Positions 36,689 to 44,664 are shown, counted from the first letter of the stretch. The stretch: 64,000 nucleotides of DNA from Stappia indica (GCF_009789575.1 NZ_CP046908.1:1798001-1862000), one strand, 5' to 3'. Notes: a model not told the origin generated them from the letters alone. Numbers and translations: made by a program.

Positions 36689-38327
36689 ACTGCCGCCCAA
36701 CAGCACCCGGCTTGATCGACGGCTGTTCGCGCATATTGCGGCAGCCCTCATCCCCCTCGCCGCTCTCGCCTTCCTGCTGTCCTATTCCGATCTCGAGCGA
36801 CGGTCCCAGGAGGAGCACAGGCGCTTCCTGGACTATGCCCGCCTGATCGGACAGTCGAGCGCCAAGGCGATTGCGCGTGCCGAAGGCTATGCCAGCGCGC
36901 TGACCTCCCAGGACCCCCAGGTCCTGGGAGATTGCCGTCGTGTCTTCTCCGCCATGCGCGAGGACCTGATCGAGGCGACCGAACTTGCCATCTTCCGCGG
37001 CGAGGTGCCCGTGTGCAGCCTCGGCCTCGGCGAGGACGGTCAGGTGGTGCAGCGCCCGCTGGGAACGCCGGGCGACGCCGTTTCCGGCCCCTCCGCCAAG
37101 ACCATCACGATCTCCAGGACCAACGAGGCCAGCGGCACCCGCATCGATATCGGCCTGCGGCCGCAGACGCTGCTGATCGCCCCGATCACCGCGACGGCGG
37201 CGACCAATATCGGCTTTGCCCTCGTCGACAAGAACAGTGCGGTGCTCGCCTCCCATGTCTACGAGGAGAACGACATCGGCAACTTCCTGCAGATCGTCGG
37301 CGAAACGCGCGCCGACGGGGCGGACTTTTCCGAAAGCGACCGCGGCTGGTTCGTTGGCTCCAGCGTGCTGCCCGGCACCGAATACCGGGTCGTGACCGCC
37401 AGCCGGTCGTCGGAACACCGGCTGGAACTGTGGCTGACCGTAATGCGCGCGCTGTTGCCGCCGCTCATCCTGCTGGCGGTCGTCTTCGTGGTGCTGCGCT
37501 ACGGCATCCAGCGGTTCCTGCTGCGCTATCTCAGCCACATCTATTCGACCTTCCGCCAGTACGGCACGGGAAACACACGCGCGCGCGTCGGGCAACTGGC
37601 GGGCGCCGCGCCGGAGATCGACCTGCTCGGCGTGACCTTCGACATGATGGCCGACCGGATCGAACGGCGCACCCACGACACCGAGGCCGCCCTCGCCGAA
37701 CAGCGCCGGCTGAGCCGGGAACTGCATCACCGCATCAAGAACACGCTGCAGATGATCATCAGCCTGGTCAGCATGCAGCGCCGCGACGCGACGGGCCCGC
37801 GCGAGAAGGCGGCCCTTCGGGTGACGCTGGAGCGGATCCTGGCGATCTCGGCCGCCTACCGGGTGTCCTACGCCTCGACCGAGGGCACCAATGTGGCGCT
37901 GACGGCGCTGGTGCACGAGGTGGTGGAGGCCTTGCGGGGACCGGCAACGCTGCCGCAGGGCCGTGTCCGCATCCAGACCAATGCCGGCGCCAATGCCGCG
38001 GAGATCGACCTCGACCGCGCGATCCCGCTCGCCTTCATCCTGGCCGAGCTGCTGCCGCCGCGGTTCGACTGCCTGCTGCCGGGAGAGGTCCTCACCATCG
38101 AACTGGCCGGGGCCGACAGGATCGCCATGGTGATTTCCGGCGCCAGCCAGATCAACGACACGCTGGACGGCAACGAGACGGGCACGCCGGCCTCGCTGCG
38201 CTCGCGCCTGGTCCATGCCTATCTCCACCAGCTCGACGCGACCTGCGGCATGGAGGATGCAACGGCCCGGCTGGAGATCCCGCTGCACCCGGTTCCCGGA
38301 CCGCAGGCCTCCGCCTCGATGCACTGA
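36675..38327 (+). CDS. membrane HisKA_2-type kinase homologue with degenerate ATPase domain (PhyP/PhyK-like)
   Basis: 550 residues. Membrane helices at about 17-37 and 258-276 flank a periplasmic sensor domain of about 220 residues; a HAMP-like linker leads to the dimerisation helix with the phosphoacceptor H351 in ELHHRIKNTLQM. The C-terminal domain is odd: where HisKA_2 kinases have the N-box ELVTNALKH, this protein has ELLPPRFDC, so the Asn that binds magnesium-ATP is Pro; the D-x-G of the G1 box is also missing (VISGASQIN). It can hardly bind ATP in the usual way, and may act as a PhyR phosphatase like Sphingomonas PhyP. GTG start inside ecfG1. Confidence 0.78.
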   Translation: MPWSKLPPNSTRLDRRLFAHIAAALIPLAALAFLLSYSDLERRSQEEHRRFLDYARLIGQSSAKAIARAEGYASALTSQDPQVLGDCRRVFSAMREDLIEATELAIFRGEVPVCSLGLGEDGQVVQRPLGTPGDAVSGPSAKTITISRTNEASGTRIDIGLRPQTLLIAPITATAATNIGFALVDKNSAVLASHVYEENDIGNFLQIVGETRADGADFSESDRGWFVGSSVLPGTEYRVVTASRSSEHRLELWLTVMRALLPPLILLAVVFVVLRYGIQRFLLRYLSHIYSTFRQYGTGNTRARVGQLAGAAPEIDLLGVTFDMMADRIERRTHDTEAALAEQRRLSRELHHRIKNTLQMIISLVSMQRRDATGPREKAALRVTLERILAISAAYRVSYASTEGTNVALTALVHEVVEALRGPATLPQGRVRIQTNAGANAAEIDLDRAIPLAFILAELLPPRFDCLLPGEVLTIELAGADRIAMVISGASQINDTLDGNETGTPASLRSRLVHAYLHQLDATCGMEDATARLEIPLHPVPGPQASASMH

Positions 38328-38356
38328 GCGCCGCGCATCTCGTCTTCAATCTTTCG

Positions 38357-38383
38357 GGCCGGCAGGGATCTGTCGGCCTTTTT
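38357..38383 (+). terminator. rho-independent terminator after the nepR1-ecfG1-kinase operon
   Basis: 8-bp stem with one G-T pair (GGCCGGCA, 38357-38364; TGTCGGCC, 38371-38378) directly followed by TTTTT, 30 bases after the kinase stop. Confidence 0.75.
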
Positions 38384-38413
38384 CGTCTGTCGTCCGGCAC
38401 GAGGCGGCCCAAC

Positions 38414-38450
38414 ACAAAAAGGCGCCGCGGGGGTTGAGACCCCGCGGCGC
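38414..38450 (-). terminator. rho-independent terminator for the DUF1328 gene
   Basis: Perfect 11-bp stem (GCGCCGCGGGG, 38422-38432, and its complement 38440-38450) followed on the minus strand by a T-run (A-run at 38416-38420). It lies 66 bases downstream of the minus-strand DUF1328 stop. Confidence 0.8.
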
Positions 38451-38516
38451 AGCAGGCAGGCGGACAGACGAGGGAGGAGTGAGCAGGCCGCCTGCGTCGA
38501 CGGTCGATGGCTGCTG

Positions 38517-38696
38517 TCAGACCGTCGGCGGGCGCCGGCCGCTGATGAGACCGTAGACCAGCGAAATCACGAAGAGGATGATCGCGATGACGAAGATGAG
38601 CTTGGCGATGCCCATGGCCGTACCGGCGATCCCGCCGAAACCCAACACCGCCGCAATCAACGCGACAACCAGGAAGGTCAGAGCCCAACCGAACAT
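38517..38696 (-). CDS. DUF1328 small membrane protein
   Basis: 59 residues, two membrane helices (about 4-22 and 28-50) with the DUF1328 pattern [27 protein letters not shown] lies 8 bases before the ATG at 38696. Proteins of this family (such as E. coli YtjA) are small, stress-linked and of unknown function. I found no exact EcfG promoter upstream, although all neighbours are stress genes. It has its own terminator. Confidence 0.8.
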   Translation of the reverse strand: MFGWALTFLVVALIAAVLGFGGIAGTAMGIAKLIFVIAIILFVISLVYGLISGRRPPTV

Positions 38697-39316
38697 GTTA
38701 TTTCTCCTTTGAACAGCGTCCCGGTAGCGCAAATCCGTTTCGCGGAACCGGTACTCGTGTCCCATGCGGCGACAAGAACGGGTCGATTACTGAAGCAACC
38801 CTGCTTGCCTTGCGCTTGCACCATCGTGCATGGTCATGAAGTCAACCCGCCAGCAGAAGATTTGTTCAATCCGGTCTGAACTTTTTTTGAAGAGGCGCGC
38901 GATCGACAGCGCCTCCCGCCCTGACAGGCCGGAACGCGGGAGAGCGGATCGGCCGGGCGAAGGCCGAAGCCGGACCGGCCGGCATTTTTTCCAAAAACAC
39001 CTGCCGCAGGCGCAGGCTCGCCCCCCCTTACGCCCCCCTTTCGCGCGCGCCTTACGCGCGTGCATGACGCGCGCGTCAAGTCGCGCCCGCGCGCACCTGT
39101 TCTTTTTGCCGAGGCGCCCGCCACTGTTGCCGAGTGGCGCCTGCAGGACCTGCCCATAAAGAAGAAAAGCACACGGAAAATCGAAGAATCGTGATTGCGG
39201 CCGGAACCTTTCTCCGGCGAGAGGGTTCTTCTACCGTGACCGGAACGAAACCTGAGCCGAACCCAAGATCGGCACGCAGGTTCGGGTTACGAGACATCAA
39301 TCAGGAGACTAAAGAC
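38697..39316. other. 620-bp non-coding region with GC palindromes
   Basis: No credible gene on either strand. It holds the leader of the DUF1328 gene, a T7 run near 38881, a GC-rich stretch with the 12-bp palindrome GACGCGCGCGTC (39066-39077) and ACGCGCG/CGCGCGT arms (39054-39060, 39070-39076), polypyrimidine C-runs at 39021-39040, and an EcfG-like promoter at 39203-39227 for the PRC-barrel gene. The alternating CG tracts stand out even in this GC-rich genome. A small RNA here cannot be ruled in or out from sequence. Confidence 0.5.
39203..39227 (+). promoter_or_regulatory. EcfG-like promoter variant (GGAAC-N16-GGTT)
   Basis: GGAAC at 39203-39207 and GGTT at 39224-39227, correct 16-base spacing with one mismatch to CGTT. 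It lies 90 bases before the PRC-barrel gene. The same GGTT variant occurs before csbD in this island, which supports it. Confidence 0.5.
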
Positions 39317-39886
39317 ATGATCCGCACGCTTCTGACGACCACCGCCCTCGCCGCCGCCCTGACCACCGGTGCCCTGGCGCAGGACCAGAAACTCAAGGAA
39401 GACACCGGCATGACCCCGGCGGCTCCCGAGATGAACGCGACGCAGCCGGCTCCGGCGGGTGACGCCGCCGCGCCTGCCGCTGCCCCGAGCGCGACCCCGA
39501 GCATGGACGCTCCGGCGACCACCGGCGACACGGCCGCCGCTCCCGCAACCCAGGAGCGCGACATCCTGGCCGAGGTCGGTGTGACCACCGCCGAGGAGCT
39601 GATCGGCAGCACCGTCTACAGCGCCGACGACAGCGACATCGGCGAGGTTTCCGATGTGGTCGTGTCGAGCGCCGGCAAGATCGAGTCCCTGGTGATCGAC
39701 GTCGGCGGCTTCCTGGGCATCGGTGCCAAGCCGGTTGCCGTGGAGCTCTCCTCGCTGGAGGTCCGTCGCGACGAGAATGGCGATCCGCGCATCTACACCA
39801 CGCAGACCCAGGAGACCCTGGAAGCGATGCCGGAGTTCTCGGCCGACGCCGTTGACGGTGTCCGCAACGCCGCGCCGGTCGAGTAA
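39317..39886 (+). CDS. exported PRC-barrel domain protein
   Basis: 189 residues. Signal peptide 1-21 (ending ALA), a linker of about 60 residues rich in Ala, Pro and Thr, then a PRC-barrel (about 93-175) with ELIGSTVYSADDSDIGEVSDV and the GIGAKPVAVEL strand. Expected in the periplasm. PRC-barrel proteins of this build are common in alphaproteobacterial stress regulons; their molecular role is not established. ATG 39317 with AGGAG upstream. A hairpin terminator follows. Confidence 0.8.
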   Translation: MIRTLLTTTALAAALTTGALAQDQKLKEDTGMTPAAPEMNATQPAPAGDAAAPAAAPSATPSMDAPATTGDTAAAPATQERDILAEVGVTTAEELIGSTVYSADDSDIGEVSDVVVSSAGKIESLVIDVGGFLGIGAKPVAVELSSLEVRRDENGDPRIYTTQTQETLEAMPEFSADAVDGVRNAAPVE

Positions 39887-39909
39887 TCGATCGACACAGG
39901 CAGTCAAAG

Positions 39910-39940
39910 GGAGGTGCCGGCGCAGTCGGCGCCTCCTTTC
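39910..39940 (+). terminator. hairpin terminator after the PRC-barrel gene
   Basis: 10-bp stem with one G-T pair (GGAGGTGCCG 39910-39919; CGGCGCCTCC 39927-39936), 7-base loop, then TTTC. The T-run is short, so termination may be partial and the next two genes could be read through. Confidence 0.6.
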
Positions 39941-39993
39941 TCCGTTGCCCGCCGCAGGACGGCGGCAACGTTTCTTTCCTGAAGGAGACCCCC

Positions 39994-40344
39994 ATGCCGA
40001 CCACCGCCGACACCAAGTCTGCTGCCGCCACCGCCAAGGCCGCCCGCGCCGACGACGAAGCCGCGTCGATCCAGGAGAACATCGAGCGCCTGCGCGGCGA
40101 CATCTCCTCCCTCGCCAAGTCGATCTCGCGCTACGGCACCGAGAAGACCGGCGAATATTCCGAGCGCGCCAGCAAGGCCGGCAAGGACATTGCCGACGTC
40201 TCGCAGCAGACGCTCGACAGCCTGCACGAGGAGCTCAACCGCCTCGAGCACTCGCTGACCTCCCATATCCGCCGCAAGCCGCTGCAGTCGCTCGGCATCG
40301 CCGCCGGCATCGGCTTCCTGATCGCCATGCTGGCGCGGCGTTGA
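39994..40344 (+). CDS. DUF883/ElaB-YqjD-like membrane-anchored protein
   Basis: 116 residues: a charged, probably coiled-coil part (about 20-90, with SIQENIERLRGDISSLAK and later LDSLHEELNRLEHSLT) followed by the RRKPLQSLGIAAGIGFLIAML membrane anchor that defines the ElaB/YqjD/DUF883 group. The E. coli relatives are stationary-phase, inner-membrane proteins that bind ribosomes. AAGGAG precedes the ATG. Five bases separate it from the next membrane protein gene. Confidence 0.78.
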   Translation: MPTTADTKSAAATAKAARADDEAASIQENIERLRGDISSLAKSISRYGTEKTGEYSERASKAGKDIADVSQQTLDSLHEELNRLEHSLTSHIRRKPLQSLGIAAGIGFLIAMLARR

Positions 40345-40349
40345 CCGCA

Positions 40350-40775
40350 ATGTTGCGCCTTGCCTCTATCCTGGCATCGATCCTCTCGGTGGACCTCGGC
40401 GCAGCCCTGCGCCGAGCCCGCCGCTCGGCGCTGTTCTGGGCGCTGGCCGGGCTGTTCGCCCTGGCCGCCTATGCGGCCGCGCTCGTCGCCGCCGGCCTGG
40501 CGCTCGCAGCCCACTATCCGCCGGCGACCGCGGCGCTGATGGTCAGCCTGTCGCAGGTGGGACTGGCCGCACTGGCGCTGCTCGGCCTTGCGATCAGCAA
40601 TGCGATGGAACGGCGGCGCCAGGAGAAGAGAGACAGCCAGAGGAACCTGGCAACGACGGCGGTGCTCGCCGCGGCGCTGCCGATGCTGCAGTCGCGCAAG
40701 GGCCTGGCCTTCGCCGCCCTCGCCGGCCTTGCCGTCATCCTGGCGACCCGGCGCGGCGACAGCGACGCGGACTGA
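40350..40775 (+). CDS. small membrane protein, phage-holin-3-6-like topology
   Basis: 141 residues. A Ala/Leu-rich N-terminus, two close membrane helices (about 29-53 and 61-83), a charged stretch MERRRQEKRDSQRN and a last hydrophobic segment (about 116-133) ending in ATRRGDSDAD. This resembles the holin-superfamily/DUF1469-like proteins that often follow DUF883 genes. ATG 40350 lies 6 bases after the DUF883 stop. Function unknown; membrane stress role is inferred from its place. Confidence 0.6.
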   Translation: MLRLASILASILSVDLGAALRRARRSALFWALAGLFALAAYAAALVAAGLALAAHYPPATAALMVSLSQVGLAALALLGLAISNAMERRRQEKRDSQRNLATTAVLAAALPMLQSRKGLAFAALAGLAVILATRRGDSDAD

Positions 40776-40780
40776 TGATC

Positions 40781-41320
40781 CTATACGGAGGAGCCCGCCG
40801 CCTCGTCCGCCTCGTCTTCGGGAAGCGCCATGAGCTCGCGCAGCCGCGCCCGCGCCCGGTGCACGCGGCTTTTCAGCGTTCCGGTAGCGCAGCCGCAGAT
40901 CTCGGCCGCCTCCTCGTAGGAAAACCCGGACGCCCCGACGAGCACGATCGCCTCGCGCTGGTCGCTCGGCAGGGCATCGAGCGCGTGGCGGAATTCGTTC
41001 ATGGCGATGGACGCGTGCTGGCTGGGCGCCACGGACAGCTGCCCGGCGAGCTTTTCGTCCTCGTCCTGGACCTCGCGGGAGGATTTGCGCAGGAGGCTGT
41101 AGAAGCAGTTGCGCAGGATGCGAAACAGCCAGGCGCGCATGTTGGTGCCGGCATTGAAGCTCGCCCTAGCTTTCCAGGCGTTGAGAATCGCGTCCTGGAC
41201 AAGGTCGTCGGCCAGATCGGCGCGCCCGCACAGCGATACGGCGAAGGCCCGCAAGGCCGGAAGCTGCGCCAGCATCTCGCGCTTGAAATCGGCCGAGGAA
41301 AGCGCAGTCACCGCTGTCAT
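40781..41320 (-). CDS. ecfG2: EcfG-type ECF sigma factor (copy 2)
   Basis: 179 residues. Region 2 shows LADDLVQDAILNAWKARASF and TNMRAWLFRILRN; region 4 shows LPSDQREAIVLVGASGFSYE and TGTLKSRVHRARARL, nearly the same recognition helix as copy 1, so both should read the same promoters. The ATG at 41320 overlaps the nepR2 stop by 4 bp; the frame upstream of it reads through nepR2. It ends 5 bases from the convergent membrane-protein gene. I saw no EcfG consensus in front of this operon, unlike copy 1. Confidence 0.88.
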   Translation of the reverse strand: MTAVTALSSADFKREMLAQLPALRAFAVSLCGRADLADDLVQDAILNAWKARASFNAGTNMRAWLFRILRNCFYSLLRKSSREVQDEDEKLAGQLSVAPSQHASIAMNEFRHALDALPSDQREAIVLVGASGFSYEEAAEICGCATGTLKSRVHRARARLRELMALPEDEADEAAGSSV

Positions 41321-41553
41321 TTGCCGGACTTCTCCGAGGCTGACTTCTCCGACGCCGCCTTCTCCGCCTCGTCGAGCTGTTCCAGCAAGTCGAGGAACCG
41401 GCCCGGGGTGCCCTCCTCCTGCACGGTGTCGTAAAGCTCCCGCAGGCGCTGCGTGATATATTCCTGGCTCGCGGCCTCGTGCGCCTCCGAGACGGCGGGC
41501 CCCGTTTTTCCCGGCCCCGCATTTCCCGGTCCCGTCTTCTTCGTTCCGTTCAT
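41317..41553 (-). CDS. nepR2: NepR-type anti-sigma factor (copy 2)
   Basis: 78 residues with a flexible Lys/Gly/Pro-rich N-terminus, the NepR core YITQRLRELYDTVQEEGTP and RFLDLLEQLDE, and a low-complexity tail with repeated SEKSASEKS. The core is shorter and more divergent than copy 1. Four-base overlap with ecfG2. It is divergent from phyR. It probably binds EcfG2, and may also bind EcfG1 and PhyR. Confidence 0.78.
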   Translation of the reverse strand: MNGTKKTGPGNAGPGKTGPAVSEAHEAASQEYITQRLRELYDTVQEEGTPGRFLDLLEQLDEAEKAASEKSASEKSGK

Positions 41554-41620
41554 CCCAAAGCACCCGGTTCGTCCGTTTGACCCACTATAACCACCGAAGA
41601 AAAAAAATGGGGCGAGGCAG

Positions 41621-41645
41621 GGAACTTTTCTCGGGCACCCACGTT
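41621..41645 (+). promoter_or_regulatory. EcfG-type promoter of phyR (GGAAC-N16-CGTT)
   Basis: GGAAC at 41621-41625, CGTT at 41642-41645, spacer 16, exact consensus, 45 bases before the phyR start. It gives positive feedback on PhyR. Confidence 0.85.
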
Positions 41646-41689
41646 AGATTGAGTGTTGAGCGCCCGGACGGGCAGACAGGGAGTTCCAC

Positions 41690-42484
41690 ATGCCACTTTC
41701 GAACCGCATTGCGCCCCACCTTCCCTACTTGCGTCGATACGCAAGAGCGGTGACGGGGTCGCAGCAGTCGGGCGATGCCTATGTCGCCACCACACTGGAG
41801 ACGCTGATTGCGGACGTCTCCTCGTTTCCCGAGACCGGCAACGACCGCGTCTCGCTGTACAAGGTCTTCGCGGCCGTGTTCGGATCCGTCCAGATGGACA
41901 TTCCGCCCCTCGATTCGCCCTTCGCCTGGGAACGCCGGGCAACGGCGAACCTGTCCATGCTCCCCTCGCCGGAGCGCCAGGCGTTTCTCCTGACATCCGT
42001 GGAAGGCTTCGCGCCGGAGGAAACCGCGCAGATCCTCGACGTACCGGTCGACGAGGTGGAGGTCCTGCTGTCGGACGCGGCCCGCAACATCTCCCAGCAG
42101 ATCGCGACGGACATCCTCATCATCGAGGACGAGCCGCTGATCGCCATGGATATCGAGCATATCGTGACGGAGCTGGGCCACCGGGTCTGCGGCGTCGCCC
42201 GCACCCACAAGGAAGCCGTCGAGCTGTTCACCCGCAAGAAGCCGCGGATGATCCTCGCCGACATCCAGCTGGCCGACGGCAGCTCAGGGATCGACGCGGT
42301 GAACGACATTTTGAAGAGCGAGCCGATGCCGGCGATCTTCATCACCGCCTTCCCCGAGCGCCTGCTGACGGGCGAGCGCCCCGAGCCGGCCTTCCTGATC
42401 ACCAAGCCGTTCAATCCCGACATGGTGCGGGCCCTGATCAGCCAGGCCCTGTTCTTCGACCAGACGGTCGAAGCCGCGGCCTGA
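41690..42484 (+). CDS. phyR: PhyR-type response regulator, anti-anti-sigma factor of the general stress response
   Basis: 264 residues. The N-terminal half (1-135) is an EcfG-like sigma mimic; the C-terminal receiver (about 140-260) has the acidic pair E146/D147, phosphoacceptor D191 in ILADIQLADG, the FITAFPE segment and K239. Phosphorylation opens the protein so that the sigma-like half captures NepR and frees EcfG. Length and order are exactly those of PhyR. It has its own EcfG promoter. Confidence 0.93.
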   Translation: MPLSNRIAPHLPYLRRYARAVTGSQQSGDAYVATTLETLIADVSSFPETGNDRVSLYKVFAAVFGSVQMDIPPLDSPFAWERRATANLSMLPSPERQAFLLTSVEGFAPEETAQILDVPVDEVEVLLSDAARNISQQIATDILIIEDEPLIAMDIEHIVTELGHRVCGVARTHKEAVELFTRKKPRMILADIQLADGSSGIDAVNDILKSEPMPAIFITAFPERLLTGERPEPAFLITKPFNPDMVRALISQALFFDQTVEAAA

Positions 42485-42574
42485 TCGGGCCTGAATGGTC
42501 TTGTCTGCCGTCCAGATCCGGCCCCGCGCCACCGATGAGGTGGCGCGGGGCATTTCATGCGGGGCGCCGGAGGC

Positions 42575-42772
42575 TTACGGACGGCTCAGCCAGTCGTCGA
42601 CCTCGCGCTCGGCTTTCTCTTCCGCGATGCCGTAGCGCTCCTGGAGCTTGCCCACCAGCTGCTTCCGGTTGCCGGCAATCACGTCCATGTCGTCGCCGGT
42701 GAGGTCTCCCCAGCGCTCCTGGACCTTGCCCTTGAATTGTTCCCAGTTGCCTTCGATCTGGTTCCAGTTCAT
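42575..42772 (-). CDS. CsbD-family stress protein
   Basis: 65 residues, the usual CsbD size. It has WNQIEGNWEQFKGKVQERWG at the start and the family repeat LVGKLQERYGIAEEKAE later. The ATG at 42772 has AAGGAGAG just upstream. CsbD proteins are small, soluble and among the strongest general-stress markers; function unknown. A GGTT-variant EcfG promoter lies 46-70 bases upstream on the minus strand. Confidence 0.85.
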   Translation of the reverse strand: MNWNQIEGNWEQFKGKVQERWGDLTGDDMDVIAGNRKQLVGKLQERYGIAEEKAEREVDDWLSRP

Positions 42773-42817
42773 GAAACTCTCCTTGTACTTCAACGCGAGT
42801 TCGCCTCGCATGAAATG

Positions 42818-42842
42818 AACCCCCGGCCGGGAAAAAGGTTCC
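42818..42842 (-). promoter_or_regulatory. EcfG-like promoter variant before csbD (GGAAC-N16-GGTT)
   Basis: On the minus strand GGAAC is at 42842-42838 and GGTT at 42821-42818, spacer 16. One mismatch to the CGTT consensus; the GGAACCTTT start matches the PRC-barrel promoter. Confidence 0.55.
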
Positions 42843-42941
42843 GCCGGGGCTGCAGACGTGCCGTTTCCGCGGGGGCCGCAGCGGGACGGAGCGCAGGCGA
42901 GGCTGCGCAAACGAGGGGCTTCGGCACGATGGAAAGATGAC

Positions 42942-44552
42942 GTGATCCGGCTTCTGCCTCCGAGCATTCTGATCGTCGTCGCCCTGGCCGGCGCCGGGAT
43001 GACGATGGTCGTGTACCGGGCGGAAAACGCCGCCGACCGGATCCGTTTCGAAACCATCGCGCAGGCGGCGGCCGACCGCGTCGTCAACCGCGCCCATCAG
43101 CACATCGCCCTGCTTGTTTCCACCCACGCCTTCTTCGTCGCCCACGAAGGCGAAGTGGCGCGCGAGGCCTTCGCGCGCTTCACCGCTTCGCTTGGCCTGA
43201 CGGAGGACTACGAGGGCATCCGCGGCATCGGCTATGCGAGGCTGATCCGCACCGGCGAGGAGGCCGGGGCCGAGCGCGACATCGCCGAAGCCTACGGGAT
43301 CGACCGGGCGGTCTGGCCGGACACCGCGATGGACCGGCGCACGCCGATCGTCATGCTGGAGCCGCCGGACGAGATGAACCGCGCCGCCCTCGGCTTCGAC
43401 ATGTTCAGCGAGGCGCGCCGGCGCGAGGCGATGCTGGCGGCGCTGGAAAGCGGCGCGCCGCGCGCCAGCGCGCCCGTCGAGCTTGCCCAGGAGATCACCC
43501 AGGAGATCGAGGAGGACAAGCAGGCCGGCTTCCTCGTCTACATCCCCTTCCGCGCGGCAGCGGACGGCCCGGTCGCCGGTTTCGTCTACTCCCCCTTCCG
43601 CGCCGGCGACCTGCATGCCGCCGCGCTCGGCGGTCCGGACCGCCTGCCGCTGACCTTCCAGACCGCCGACACGACCGGCGAGGAGCCTGTTCCCCTCTTC
43701 CGCTCGCAAGGCTTCGGCGAGAGCGAGCCCTTCAAGAACCTGAAGACCCAGCGCGTGATGGACATCGCCGGGCGCCAATGGACGTTCAGCGCCCATGCGA
43801 CGCCGGACTTCCGCGGCCGGGACCAGCATCTCTATTCCATGGTGACGGGCGCGATCTCGCTGCTGCTGGCGCTGGCGCTGGCCATGTCGACGCGGTTCCA
43901 GATCAAGTCCGTGCAGGCGGCCCGCGCCCTGCAGGCCGCCTCGCAAAAGGCCGTGCAGGAAAAGGACCTGATGCTTCAGGAGATGAAGCACCGGATCAAG
44001 AACTCCATCTCCCGGGTGCTGGCCATCGCCCGCCAGACGGCTGCGAATTCCGAGAGCATCGACGAGTTCTCCCAGTCCTTCTCCGCCCGGTTGCACGCGA
44101 TGGCGAATGCCCAGGACATGCTGACCCGCTCGCATTGGCGCCGGGCGGACCTGCGCGAGCTGCTGACGACCGAGCTGAACCAGGTGCTGGGCGCCGATTT
44201 CGGCGAGGAGCGGGTCGAGGGGCCCAAGGTCCTGCTCGACGAGCGCACCACCCAGGCGCTCGGCCTCACCTTCCACGAACTCGCCACCAACGCGCTGAAA
44301 TACAGCGGCATCGCCAGCGGCGAAGGCGACTTGCGGATTTCCTGGACCCTCGCCGGCAAGCGCAGGCACCGGGAGCTGCAACTCGACTGGGTGGAGACCT
44401 CCTCCGCGCCGGTCGAGCCTTCGGGCAGCGCCGGCTTCGGCACGCGGCTGATCGACGCCAATATCCGCGGCGAACTGGGCGGCCGGCTGGAGCGCGAACA
44501 TCGCCCCGACGGGGTGCGCGTGCACATGGCGATCCCGCTGAAGGATCTCTGA
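42942..44552 (+). CDS. membrane-bound HWE-family sensor histidine kinase with CHASE-like sensor
   Basis: About 536 residues. A first membrane helix (about 5-24) and a second near 310-330 enclose a CHASE-type periplasmic domain (with GIRGIGYARLI and a later AGFVYSPFRAGDL). The cytoplasmic part has the phosphoacceptor H350 in EMKHRIKNS and an intact N-box with N450 in HELATNALKYS, ending in GFGTRLIDANIRGELGG. So, unlike the kinase at 36675, it can phosphorylate. It is a candidate donor for PhyR. GTG 42942 is preferred because the helix follows at once; a GTG at 42858 is the alternative. Confidence 0.82.
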   Translation: MIRLLPPSILIVVALAGAGMTMVVYRAENAADRIRFETIAQAAADRVVNRAHQHIALLVSTHAFFVAHEGEVAREAFARFTASLGLTEDYEGIRGIGYARLIRTGEEAGAERDIAEAYGIDRAVWPDTAMDRRTPIVMLEPPDEMNRAALGFDMFSEARRREAMLAALESGAPRASAPVELAQEITQEIEEDKQAGFLVYIPFRAAADGPVAGFVYSPFRAGDLHAAALGGPDRLPLTFQTADTTGEEPVPLFRSQGFGESEPFKNLKTQRVMDIAGRQWTFSAHATPDFRGRDQHLYSMVTGAISLLLALALAMSTRFQIKSVQAARALQAASQKAVQEKDLMLQEMKHRIKNSISRVLAIARQTAANSESIDEFSQSFSARLHAMANAQDMLTRSHWRRADLRELLTTELNQVLGADFGEERVEGPKVLLDERTTQALGLTFHELATNALKYSGIASGEGDLRISWTLAGKRRHRELQLDWVETSSAPVEPSGSAGFGTRLIDANIRGELGGRLEREHRPDGVRVHMAIPLKDL

Positions 44553-44616
44553 GACGAAGCGCCGCAAAGCCTCGCCCTTTCCCCTGTCCGCCGTGCCGCC
44601 CCGTCTTTTCCCAAGG

Positions 44617-44641
44617 GGAACCTTTTGCCGGCTTGCGCGTT
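44617..44641 (+). promoter_or_regulatory. EcfG-type promoter of the AI-2E transporter gene (GGAAC-N16-CGTT)
   Basis: GGAAC at 44617-44621, CGTT at 44638-44641, spacer 16, exact consensus, ending 23 bases before the chosen ATG. Confidence 0.8.
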
Positions 44642-44664
44642 GAACATCGGAGGTCGTGCGCCGC

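Noticed and set aside
39203-39265. Second GGAAC at about 39242 as another EcfG promoter for the PRC-barrel gene
   Set aside because: No CGTT or GGTT at 16 or 17 bases downstream; the copy at 39203 fits better.
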